DNA of 64,000 nt. Source: Flagellimonas sediminis (GTDB lineage: Bacteria > Bacteroidota > Bacteroidia > Flavobacteriales > Flavobacteriaceae). The position numbers were made by a program, and so were the translations under genes. Of the stretch, positions 36,858 to 44,012 are shown piece after piece. Every line of letters begins with the position of its first letter. Within the stretch, counting starts at the first letter, position 1. The stretch lies in NCBI RefSeq assembly GCF_010500845.1, contig NZ_JAAAMI010000006.1, positions 1-64,000 on the forward strand, given 5' to 3'. The notes under the pieces are model-generated. The model did not search any database and had not been told where the DNA came from. It was given only the letters and a program-made list of their open reading frames with translations.

Positions 36858-37969
36858 ATGGCGAAGCAAAGAAAAAAAATATACAAGCGCAAACGGTATG
36901 TACTGCCCACGATCCTGATCGTGTTGCTCCTCGCGTTCCGCTTGGTACTGCCCTACATCGTAAAAAACTACGTGAACAAGGTTTTGGCTGACATTCCCGG
37001 CTATTATGGCCATGTGGAGGACATTGATTTGTCGCTCATCACTGGGTCGTACACCATAGACCGTCTGTACCTGAACAAGGTGAACGCTGGTTCCCAATTC
37101 CCTTTCTCGATTTTGAAAAAACGGACATTTCCGTGGAGTGGAGTTCCCTGTTGAAGGGCAAGGTGGTGAGCGAGATCAACATGACCCGACCCACAGTGAT
37201 CTATGTGTTCGAGGACCAACAAAAGGAAGGCGAAGAAGATGCCGATATAGACGATTGGACCAAGGCGTTGACCGATCTGGTGCCCATCGACATCAACAAA
37301 TTGGAGATACATGGCGGCAAAATGGCCTTTGTGCAGCTTTCGGCCGACCCCAATATTGACCTACATCTCGAAAAAATTGAACTGTATGCCACCAACCTCC
37401 GCAATGTGGTGCGCAAAGAGGCCCGTCTGCCCAGCAACCTATCTGCCGATGCAATCAGTATTGGTGGGGGCAACCTGCATTTGGAAGGCCAGATGGACCT
37501 CGTAAAGCAAATTCCCGATATGGACCTTGCCCTGTCCTTGGAAAATGCGAACGCCACTGCCCTCAACGACTTTACCGACCACTATGCGGGACTCGATTTT
37601 GACAAGGGCTCCTTTAACCTATACAGCGAACTCGCCATTGCCGATGGCTACCTGAAAGGCTACCTAAAACCCATTTTAAAGGACACCAAGCTCATTGGCA
37701 AGGAAGATGCCTTTTTGGAAACGCTCTGGGAAGGGTTTGTGGGCTTTTTTAAGTTTGTGTTGAAGAACCATAAGGAAAACACCCTCGCTACCAAAGTGCC
37801 TATTGAGGGCAATCTGAACGATGTGAAGACCAAGACCTGGCCCACGGTGACCAACATCTTTAAAAATGCCTGGATCAAGGCGTTCAAAGGGATTGTGGAC
37901 AACGACATCGAGTATGAAAAGGTGCAGGAAACCGCTAAGAAAAAAAGCTCAGAGGACAAAAAGGGTTAA
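36858..37969 (+). pseudogene. Second AsmA/DUF748-like gene, interrupted by a frameshift
   Basis: The first frame (36858 on) begins MAKQRKKIYKRKRYVLPTIL, membrane segment then HVEDIDLSLITGSYTIDRLYLNK, and leaves the family pattern near 37100. The second frame picks up at once: from 37101 it reads PFLDFEKTDISVEWSS and continues to 37969 (KLEIHGGKMAFVQL, GGNLHLEGQMDLVKQIPDMDL, GYLKPILKDTKLIG). Joining them needs one extra base near 37094-37102 (a run of C/T), so a single-base deletion or a sequencing error separates two halves of one ~370-aa protein. It resembles the preceding protein in layout, and both would form an operon. Confidence 0.8.
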
Positions 37970-37974
37970 GGTTT

Positions 37975-38054
37975 CTGACTTCTGACTTCTGATATCCGAC
38001 CTCGGACTTCCGACATCTGACTTCTGACTTCTGATATCTGACTTCCGACTTCTG
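37975..38054. repeat. Heptanucleotide tandem repeat (CTGACTT)
   Basis: Eleven full 7-base units plus CTG. Units are CTGACTT or variants CTGATAT, CCGACTT, CCGACAT, CGGACTT, CCGACCT. Units 1-3 reappear as units 7-9, giving a 42-base higher period. It begins 5 bases after the frameshifted AsmA-like gene. Confidence 0.9.
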
Positions 38055-38370
38055 CTTATTGTTTATTGGTCATTGTAAATTGATTATTGTAGAAAATCCC
38101 TAGTTTTTTTACGGTTTTCCGTAAGGCCAAATGTTTGGGAATTAGTATTTTGGCTACTCCCCTTAGAACTTACTGGAACAGGATTATACTTTGGAAATAA
38201 GTAATCAAAAAACATTGATAACACACCTTTTTGGGTGTATCTAGATATTTCTTTAATTATGTCTATGCAAGTTACTTTCAATAGTAAGAAAAAAACTAGC
38301 AACATTCAGGTTATATTTTATTGAAGTCGAGCTGCAATTGAATGATTATATATAAAATGAAAATTACATT
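38055..38370. other. AT-rich spacer upstream of the TIR operon
   Basis: No convincing gene. A 73-codon minus-strand frame (38084-38305) has no start context or recognisable features and is rejected. Composition becomes AT-rich here and stays so through 41418, marking the left border of an acquired segment. It probably holds the promoter of the TIR operon, but only near matches to TAnnTTTG are seen (for example TATATTTT near 38312). Confidence 0.4.
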
Positions 38371-39564
38371 ATGGATTATAAATACCAATTGATATTGCTA
38401 GGCTCTGAAGTTGAGGCTAAACCCAAAATACTTTCTATATTATTCCAAAAAATTAATGATTTGGGATTGCCAGAAAACATTCTAAAAATTATTGAGGCTG
38501 ACAAAATTAATTCAGATTACCTAGGAAATCAGCCAGCTTTTGGCCTTTACTTTGGGGATGTTGAGGGCAAGCATAAGCATATAGATATCACCGATATGTT
38601 ATTGAAGGATGGAACAATGATTCTTCCTGTCTACTTTGGAAATCCTGATGGGGCATTCTCAAAAGAAATTCCAAATAATCTAACCAATCAAAACGGAATT
38701 CGATTTTCTGAAAATGAGCTAGATAGAATTGCTAATATTATCCTAGAGTCATTCGAGCTACTTAGAAGCACAAGAAAAATATTTATAAGTTACAAAAGGA
38801 ACGAATCAACTTCTGTAGCTATTCAATTATATGAAGCGCTTGAATCCTACAACTATGACGTATTTTTAGATACCCACACAATTGGAAAAGCTGAACCATT
38901 TCAAGATGAATTATGGCACAGAATGACCGATTGTGATGTAATAGTCTTGCTTAACACACCTAAATTTTTAGAAAGCCACTGGTGTAAAGAGGAATTTGCA
39001 GAAGCAGGAACAAAAAAAATTGGATTAGTTCAACTTGTATGGCCACATCATGACATCAAAAAAATAGATTCTGGATCTCACTTGAGCTATCCATTAATCT
39101 TAAAAGAATCAGATTTTGTTGCTAGTATTTATGACGATAAAGACAAATCGAAACTGGTTGATATTATGGTTAAGGAGATAATTCAAAAGGTTGAATCAGT
39201 TAGGGCTAGAAATCTAGCTTCACGACAGGATAATTTAATAACGGAGTTTAGAAATATAGCTGTCGAATGTGGTAGAACTGTGAACGTTCAGCCCGAAAAA
39301 TTTCTTACTGAAAATCTTCCTTCTGGCAAAAGAATTATATATATTCCTACAATTGGTATTCCTCAATCTACTAGTTGTCAATCCGCAGAAATCAGGCATG
39401 AAATAGAAATAAACAAAGACACTTCCGTAAGGCTGATTTATGATGATCTAAGGATAAGAGACAAGTGGATAAAGCATCTTGATTGGTTAAATGATAACTT
39501 CAAAAAAGATATTCTAACATTAAAAAAGCAAGAATTTAAATCATGGCTACAGACGACAAAATAA
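38371..39564 (+). CDS. TIR-domain protein with extra N- and C-terminal domains
   Basis: Protein of 397 aa. A TIR domain spans about 136-265: strand KIFISYKRNES, BB-loop region YDVFLDTHTIGKAEPFQDEL, and SHWCKEEFAEAG, where the likely NAD-cleaving glutamate is E208 (Trp204 + 4). The first ~130 residues are an unassigned alpha/beta unit (YQLILLGSEVEAK, TMILPVYFGNPDG), and the last ~130 another (RIIYIPTIGIPQSTSC, VRLIYDDLRIRDKWIKHLD). TIR domains cleave NAD or make cyclic ADP-ribose signals. It overlaps the next gene by 22 bases, opening a four-gene operon; composition is AT-rich, unlike the flanks. Confidence 0.85.
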   Translation: MDYKYQLILLGSEVEAKPKILSILFQKINDLGLPENILKIIEADKINSDYLGNQPAFGLYFGDVEGKHKHIDITDMLLKDGTMILPVYFGNPDGAFSKEIPNNLTNQNGIRFSENELDRIANIILESFELLRSTRKIFISYKRNESTSVAIQLYEALESYNYDVFLDTHTIGKAEPFQDELWHRMTDCDVIVLLNTPKFLESHWCKEEFAEAGTKKIGLVQLVWPHHDIKKIDSGSHLSYPLILKESDFVASIYDDKDKSKLVDIMVKEIIQKVESVRARNLASRQDNLITEFRNIAVECGRTVNVQPEKFLTENLPSGKRIIYIPTIGIPQSTSCQSAEIRHEIEINKDTSVRLIYDDLRIRDKWIKHLDWLNDNFKKDILTLKKQEFKSWLQTTK

Positions 39565-40145
39565 AAACTATTTTTCTTTCAGCCAGTATTCCTCTTCCAG
39601 AACGAGACACCCGATATATTGAAACAGCTGATATAATTGCAATTAGAGACGCTGTTGTTGCATTCGCTACAACTGTACTTCCACATCATCGTATTGTTTG
39701 GGGGGGTCATCCCTCCATAACTCCACTAATATATTATGTTTTGGAAAAATTGAATTTAAATATTCATAATCATGTCATCCTTTATCAATCCAAATTATTT
39801 GCAAAGAATTTTCCTGAAGATAATAATAAGTTCAGTAATGTGATATTAACTGATATTGTTGAGAACGACCGTGACAAATCCTTGTTACATATGCGAGAAA
39901 GAATGCTATCAGAATTTGAATTTTCTGCTGCGGTGTTTATTGGAGGTATGGAGGGAATTGAAATTGAATATAAAATGTTCAAGGAAAAATACCCTCAGGC
40001 CTTGCTACTTCCGATTGCTAGTAGCGGTGCGGCTACTAGAATTATATACGAAAACTTTCTGCCAGAAGAAATGAAAAATGAAAGATTTCTTAAGGATTAT
40101 GGATACATGTCATTATTTCAAAAATATTTAATGGATAAAATTTAA
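39543..40145 (+). CDS. Stand-alone SLOG (LOG/Smf-like) Rossmann protein
   Basis: Protein of 200 aa: KTIFLSASIPLPERD, then IVWGGHPSITPLIYYVLE (G54-G55), and VFIGGMEGIEIEYKMF (G134-G135, G138, E142), the GGxxGxxxE pattern of LOG/SLOG Rossmann folds that bind nucleotides or ADP-ribose derivatives. In Thoeris a SLOG domain on ThsA senses a TIR-made signal and activates an attached SIR2 NADase. Here the SLOG stands alone, without SIR2, macro or membrane part. It overlaps the TIR gene before it by 22 bases and lies 3 bases before the next. Assigning SLOG rests on motifs and layout. Confidence 0.75.
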   Translation: MATDDKIKTIFLSASIPLPERDTRYIETADIIAIRDAVVAFATTVLPHHRIVWGGHPSITPLIYYVLEKLNLNIHNHVILYQSKLFAKNFPEDNNKFSNVILTDIVENDRDKSLLHMRERMLSEFEFSAAVFIGGMEGIEIEYKMFKEKYPQALLLPIASSGAATRIIYENFLPEEMKNERFLKDYGYMSLFQKYLMDKI

Positions 40146-40148
40146 AAA

Positions 40149-40838
40149 ATGGGAAGGAAAGTTTTTGTAACCTATAAATATGGCGATACACATGTCCAAG
40201 ACTTAAACGTCTACGAAGAATCATGGTTCGGAATACAAAAAGTACCAACCAAAGCTCGCCATTACGTCAATGAGTTAACAAGTATTTTAGATAAGGGAGA
40301 TAATATTTACAAAGGGGAGAATGATGGTGAAAGTCTAGCTAACTTTTCTGATGAGTATATTGCATCAACTCTAAGAGATAAAATTTACGATAGTAGTATC
40401 ACCATTGTGCTTGTTTCAAAAGGGATGAAAGACATTTTTATAAATGAAAAAGATCAATGGATGCCATGGGAAATCTCATATTCTTTAAAAGAATCCACAA
40501 GAAACGGACGTACCAGTTTGTCGAATGGAGTTGTGGTGGTAGTTCTCCCAGATGAATATGGTAGTTACGGTTATTATTTAAATTTTGATGGCATTTGTAA
40601 TTGCATTAATTACAACACGGATTTCCTATTTCAAATTTTGAGAGACAATATGTTTAATATTAAAATTCCGGATACTTATTTATGTTCAAATGGTTCAACT
40701 ATATTCAGAGGTGACTTTTCTTATATTCCTTCAATAAAATGGGAGGATTTTAAGATTAACCCAAATATGTATTTAGACAAAGCCATCAAATTAAGAGATC
40801 AAAAAGAACAGTACAATATTACCAAAACTGTAAAATAG
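40149..40838 (+). CDS. TIR-like protein of the DUF1863/ThsB type
   Basis: Protein of 229 aa. MGRKVFVTYKYGDTHVQDL followed by ARHYVNELTSILDKGDNIYKG, ASTLRDKIYDSSITIVLVS and the DQWMPWEISYSLKE segment fits the MTH538-like TIR group (DUF1863, Pfam TIR-like) used as ThsB sensors in Thoeris. E108 (Trp104 + 4) is the candidate catalytic glutamate. About 80 C-terminal residues form an extra unit (FLFQILRDNMFNIKIPDTYL). It sits 3 bases after the SLOG gene and 1 base before the last TIR gene, so all four are coupled. Confidence 0.82.
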   Translation: MGRKVFVTYKYGDTHVQDLNVYEESWFGIQKVPTKARHYVNELTSILDKGDNIYKGENDGESLANFSDEYIASTLRDKIYDSSITIVLVSKGMKDIFINEKDQWMPWEISYSLKESTRNGRTSLSNGVVVVVLPDEYGSYGYYLNFDGICNCINYNTDFLFQILRDNMFNIKIPDTYLCSNGSTIFRGDFSYIPSIKWEDFKINPNMYLDKAIKLRDQKEQYNITKTVK

Positions 40839-40839
40839 C

Positions 40840-41418
40840 ATGAGTTTTATTACTGAATCACAACTAGCAAGCTACAGGTCTAGAACGAAAATGTTTTCAA
40901 AAAGTGATATTGTAGTCTTAAATGAGAGCTCGTCCCACGACAAAACTAAACCGATGGTTTTTCTCTCCCATAAACACGGTGAAATAGAAATCTTGCAAGA
41001 TGTCATAGCATTTTTGAATGAAGAAGGTGTTGAAATTTATGTTGATTGGATGGATGAAGAAATGCCAGCTTACACAAATGCAAAAACAGCGCTGAGATTA
41101 AAGGAAAAAATAAAGATATCAAACAAGTTTATACTCCTTGCAACTCCTAATGCGATAAGTTCCAAATGGTGCAATTGGGAATTGGGTATTGGTGATGTAG
41201 AAAAATATATTGAAAACATAGCCTTATTTCCAATAAATAGAACTTACCAATCTTTTAGCGGTGCTGAATATTTAAAAATCTATCCTTACATAGATTACGA
41301 AAATGGCAATGGAAGATACATAAACAACACCTATATTTCTAAGGGTTATTATGTAAAAATACCTCTAGAAAACGGAAACACAAGGCTAATAACTCTTAAG
41401 GAATGGTTCAGAAGATAA
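40840..41418 (+). CDS. TIR-domain protein, third of the cassette
   Basis: Protein of 192 aa. After a ~36-residue lead, the TIR domain runs KPMVFLSHKHGEIEILQDVI, GVEIYVDWMDEEMP, ISNKFILLATPNAISSKWCNWELGIGD, with E114 (Trp110 + 4) as the candidate NAD-cleaving residue. The C-terminal part (YPYIDYENGNGRYINNTYIS) is unassigned. It starts one base after the previous stop. No integrase, SIR2, macro-domain or transmembrane effector follows; the next 170 bases are non-coding and run into the repeat region. Confidence 0.85.
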   Translation: MSFITESQLASYRSRTKMFSKSDIVVLNESSSHDKTKPMVFLSHKHGEIEILQDVIAFLNEEGVEIYVDWMDEEMPAYTNAKTALRLKEKIKISNKFILLATPNAISSKWCNWELGIGDVEKYIENIALFPINRTYQSFSGAEYLKIYPYIDYENGNGRYINNTYISKGYYVKIPLENGNTRLITLKEWFRR

Positions 41419-41593
41419 ACGATAAGATTCACTGAAGATAAAATTGAGCTTTACTTACCACTATTTTGGGGCAAATAATCAATCTTGAATATATTAAATT
41501 GAAGCCGTAGCAAAGATTACCCCCACTATTACGGCCGTTAATACTTTAGCTTTGGAATAAAATTAATGCTATCTATCGCAAATCTGAAAACTA
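41419..41593. other. AT-rich trailer of the TIR operon
   Basis: No coding frame or terminator hairpin of note is seen in the bases following the last TIR gene. The AT-rich composition of the operon continues to about 41590, where a hemL-like fragment begins, giving an approximate right edge of the acquired segment. Confidence 0.4.
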
Positions 41594-41638
41594 TCAAAAC
41601 ACCCTCCCCACTGCCTCAATCGTCCTGTCCATCCGCGA
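41594..41638 (-). pseudogene. Remnant of a second hemL 3' end
   Basis: Read on the minus strand this gives SRMDRTIEAVGRVF and a TGA stop, against [13 protein letters not shown] at the end of the intact hemL (stop at 42212). DNA identity over the core is about 29 of 33 positions by eye. The stretch is too short to be a gene, so it appears to be the leftover 3' tip of another hemL copy, 574 bases beyond the true end. It lies exactly between the TIR cassette and the repeat block. Confidence 0.7.
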
Positions 41639-41639
41639 T

Positions 41640-41728
41640 GTCATTTCGAACCGACCGAGGGGAGCGTGAGAAATCTCAAAACCAATAAGATTTCTCAATC
41701 GTCACTGCGTTCCTTATTTCGAAATGAC
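41640..41728. repeat. Palindromic repeat, copy A
   Basis: Outer arms GTCATTTCGAA (41640-41650) and TTCGAAATGAC (41718-41728); inner arms GAGAAATCT (41668-41676) and AGATTTCTC (41688-41696). The same consensus recurs as copies B and C. Confidence 0.85.
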
Positions 41729-41741
41729 AGGGAACCGACTT

Positions 41742-42113
41742 GTCATTTCGACCGAAGGGAGAAATCTAAACCTCTTGATTGTTCAAAAATTCCCAATCAG
41801 GATTAAAGGAAAAAATCAAGCTATCCTTCTTTTCCCGTCGCCACTTTTTCAGTTCCTTTTCTCTAGCAATTGCCAGTTCAATGGAATCAAATCGCTCATA
41901 ATAAACCAAATAAAAACAATTGTATCTTCCAGCGAATGATTTCTTTGCGTGTTGACTATCAAACTGATGCTGGGAAAGTCTGTCCTGGATATTGTTGGTT
42001 ACTCCAATGTACAATACGGTCCTTTTTTCATTAGTAGTGATGTAAATGAAATAAGGTGATAGCATATTTAAATTTATATAGATTTCTCAGTCGTTTCACT
42101 TCTTCGAAATGAC
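41742..42113. mobile_element. Palindromic repeat copy B enclosing a GIY-YIG gene
   Basis: Left half GTCATTTCG...GAGAAATCT (41742-41767) and right half AGATTTCTC...TTCGAAATGAC (42080-42113) are the two halves of the same palindrome as copies A and C, but separated by the GIY-YIG nuclease gene in place of a short loop. This looks like a nuclease-carrying version of the element, possibly mobile; I know no named element that matches it. Confidence 0.65.
41766..42065 (-). CDS. GIY-YIG endonuclease (URI type)
   Basis: Protein of 99 aa with FIYITTNEKRTVLYIGVTNN (GIY-YIG core at residues about 6-24), the conserved Arg in IQDRLSQHQ, and YYERFDSIELAIAREKELKKWRR (Arg/Glu positions of the catalytic layer), so all catalytic parts appear present. 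Single-domain GIY-YIG proteins of this size are frequent and multi-copy in Bacteroidota. Its stop codon (TAG, 41766-41768) overlaps the left arm of the surrounding palindrome by two bases, and its ATG is 14 bases inside the right arm, so gene and repeat behave as one unit. Confidence 0.92.
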   Translation of the reverse strand: MLSPYFIYITTNEKRTVLYIGVTNNIQDRLSQHQFDSQHAKKSFAGRYNCFYLVYYERFDSIELAIAREKELKKWRREKKDSLIFSFNPDWEFLNNQEV

Positions 42114-42122
42114 AAACCTAAC

Positions 42123-42202
42123 GTCATTTCGACCGAACGGGAGAAATCTCAACCTTAAAATAGATTTCTCAATCGTCACTACGTTCCTCATTTCGAAATG
42201 AC
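42123..42202. repeat. Palindromic repeat, copy C
   Basis: GTCATTTCG (42123-42131) and TTCGAAATGAC (42192-42202) with inner GAGAAATCT / AGATTTCTC. It ends 9 bases before the hemL stop codon and is the copy nearest to the gene. Confidence 0.85.
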
Positions 42203-42211
42203 ATGTAGTGA

Positions 42212-43489
42212 TTAAAATACTTTTTTTACCGCCTCAATAGTCCTGTCCAAATCCGCATAGCTGAGGGCATCGTTTAAAAAGTAGCTTTCAAAGGCAGAGG
42301 GCGGTAAGTACACCCCGTTGTCCAGCATCCCGTGGAAGTATGTTTTAAAGGTGTCGTTGTTGCCCTTGGCCGCACTGGCAAAATCCACCACCGGTTCGTC
42401 CGTAAAGTGTACGGAGATCATACTGCCAAAACGGTTGATCTGATGGGCTACCCCTTTTTCGGTCAAGGTTTCGGCAATGCCCTTGTGCAGATAGGCTGTT
42501 TTGTCCGCCAAACTGGTAAACACTTCGGGGTGGTTGTTCAGTTCGGTGAGCATGGCGAGTCCGGCACTCATGGCCAAGGGGTTCCCGCTCAAGGTCCCTG
42601 CTTGGTACACGGGTCCGTCAGGTGCCAAGTGCGACATGATCTCGGCACGGGCCGCAAACGCCCCTACGGGCAGTCCGCCCCCGATCACCTTTCCGAACAT
42701 CACGATATCGGCATCAATGCCCAAGGCTTCCTGTGCCCCTCCTTTTCCCAATCGAAAACCGGTCATCACCTCATCAAACAACAACAAAATGCCTTCTTGG
42801 GTGCATAGCGCCCTTAAGTTGGCCATAAACCCTTCTTGGGGAATAATGCACCCCATATTGCCCGGAACGGGTTCCAAAATGATGGCCGCAATCTCACCCT
42901 TATTGGCTTCCACCAAAGCCTTTACACTCTCCAGATCATTAAAATTGGCCAGCAAAGTGTCCTTGGCCGTGCCCTGCGTTACCCCAGGGCTGTTGGGACT
43001 ACCAAAGGTAACGGCCCCACTTCCCGCTTGAATCAAAAACGAGTCGGAGTGACCGTGATAGCACCCTGCAAATTTGATGATCTTGTCCTTGCCCGTGTAC
43101 CCGCGCGCGAGGCGTACGGCACTCATACAGGCCTCGGTACCACTGTTCACAAAACGGATCTTGTCAATGTTCGGCACCATGGAAACGGCTAGTTGGGCCA
43201 GCTCGGTCTCAATTTCGGTGGGCATGCCAAAAGAAGTGCCTTTTTTGGCCTTTTCGATGACCGCATTGATCACAGGCTCGTATGCATGACCCAAGATCAG
43301 TGGACCCCACGAGGCAATGTAGTCGATGAGTTGGTTGCCGTCCACATCATAGAGGTAGGCCCCTTTGGCCTCCTTTACAAAAATGGGGTCGCCCCCTACC
43401 GCTTTAAACGCCCGAACGGGTGAATTAACGCCTCCTGGAATGTATTTTTTGGCCTCTGCGAACAAGGCACTGCTTCGTTGGTAGATCAT
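42212..43489 (-). CDS. hemL: Glutamate-1-semialdehyde 2,1-aminomutase
   Basis: Protein of 425 aa from the ATG at 43489 ([20 protein letters not shown]). It turns glutamate-1-semialdehyde into 5-aminolevulinate in the C5 route to heme. PLP enzyme motifs are clear: [44 protein letters not shown], and the PLP-lysine in [15 protein letters not shown]. An upstream ATG (43504) would add MTEYD, but it overlaps a repeat element (GTCATTCCTG), so I prefer the internal start. It is flanked by repeats on both sides. A TACCTTTG box on the minus strand (43620-43627) is a possible promoter. Confidence 0.95.
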   Translation of the reverse strand: MIYQRSSALFAEAKKYIPGGVNSPVRAFKAVGGDPIFVKEAKGAYLYDVDGNQLIDYIASWGPLILGHAYEPVINAVIEKAKKGTSFGMPTEIETELAQLAVSMVPNIDKIRFVNSGTEACMSAVRLARGYTGKDKIIKFAGCYHGHSDSFLIQAGSGAVTFGSPNSPGVTQGTAKDTLLANFNDLESVKALVEANKGEIAAIILEPVPGNMGCIIPQEGFMANLRALCTQEGILLLFDEVMTGFRLGKGGAQEALGIDADIVMFGKVIGGGLPVGAFAARAEIMSHLAPDGPVYQAGTLSGNPLAMSAGLAMLTELNNHPEVFTSLADKTAYLHKGIAETLTEKGVAHQINRFGSMISVHFTDEPVVDFASAAKGNNDTFKTYFHGMLDNGVYLPPSAFESYFLNDALSYADLDRTIEAVKKVF

Positions 43490-43499
43490 ATCGTATTCT

Positions 43500-43609
43500 G
43501 TCATTCCTGTGAAAACAGGAATCTATTTTAATGCATTTTCAATGTGTCATTCCTGCGAAAGCAGGAATCCATTTTCAAGGTTTGGATTCCGCATCTAGTG
43601 CGGAATGAC
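43500..43609. repeat. Palindromic repeats D (GTCATTCC type)
   Basis: GTCATTCCTGTGAAAACAGG at 43500-43519, then a full copy at 43546-43609 with outer arms GTCATTCC / GGAATGAC, an inner pair GGAATCCA / TGGATTCC, and two small hairpins CCTGC-GCAGG and CCGCA-TGCGG, i.e. cruciform geometry. The first partial copy covers the upstream hemL start codon at 43504. Confidence 0.8.
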
Positions 43610-43672
43610 AAATCGAAGACAAAGGTACATATCCTGTCTATTTCATGGAAACGGATTTTGACTACAATGTAT

Positions 43673-43755
43673 CGTCATGTTGAACTCGGTTCAGCATTCC
43701 ATCATAAACTGTAAAAAGATGCTAGTGAGAACCTGAAACCAGTTCAGGTTGACGT
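43673..43755. repeat. Palindromic repeat E
   Basis: CGTCATGTTGAACTCGGTTC... (43674 on) and the inverted match CCAGTTCAGGTTGACG (ending about 43754). It is an imperfect palindrome, different in sequence from A-D. Confidence 0.65.
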
Positions 43756-43813
43756 TGTAAATGTAAGTCAGGTGTTTCCTGAGTGGAGCCGAAGGAGCAT
43801 GGAGAATGCTACC

Positions 43814-44003
43814 TGTCAATCCTGCCAACGCAGGAATCCATATCTTACCTGTGGATTCCGCATCGTGCTTCGACTTCGCTCAGCATCCGTGCGGAATGAC
43901 AATAGCAATGCAAAGTGAATGCGAATCATGCTTCGACTTCACACAGTTTCCCATAGTTTCACATAGAACCACAGTGAGATCCTTCGCTCCGCTCAGGATG
44001 ACA
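43814..44003. repeat. Repeats F and G (CTTCGACTTC type)
   Basis: F (43814-43900) begins GTCAATCCTGCC and ends GCGGAATGAC, a D-like element with CTTCGACTTCGCTCAGCATC inserted. G (about 43921-44003) carries CATGCTTCGACTTC and ends CTTCGCTCCGCTCAGGATGA. Both are degenerate and end near the stop of the glucosaminidase gene. Confidence 0.6.
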
Positions 44004-44012
44004 ATTTTGAGA

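Noticed and set aside
37133..37969. Second half of the AsmA-like gene as an independent gene starting at GTG 37133
   Set aside because: The segment before 37133 continues the same protein in the same frame, so it is one gene broken by a frameshift.
37975..38054. CRISPR array
   Set aside because: Units are 7 bases with no spacers; it is a simple tandem repeat, and no cas genes are present.
38084..38305. 73-codon minus-strand frame in the spacer before the TIR operon
   Set aside because: No recognisable domain or signal, AT-rich chance frame, and it overlaps the probable promoter region.
38371..41418. Complete Thoeris system
   Set aside because: No ThsA-like SIR2 or macro effector is present in or near the operon, so only a resemblance is claimed.
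41766..42065. Homing intron or intein for the GIY-YIG gene
   Set aside because: No host gene is interrupted and no splice or intein blocks are seen; the repeat halves are the only flanks.
43504..43504. Upstream ATG for hemL
   Set aside because: It is within a dispersed repeat; the family start is better matched by the ATG at 43489.
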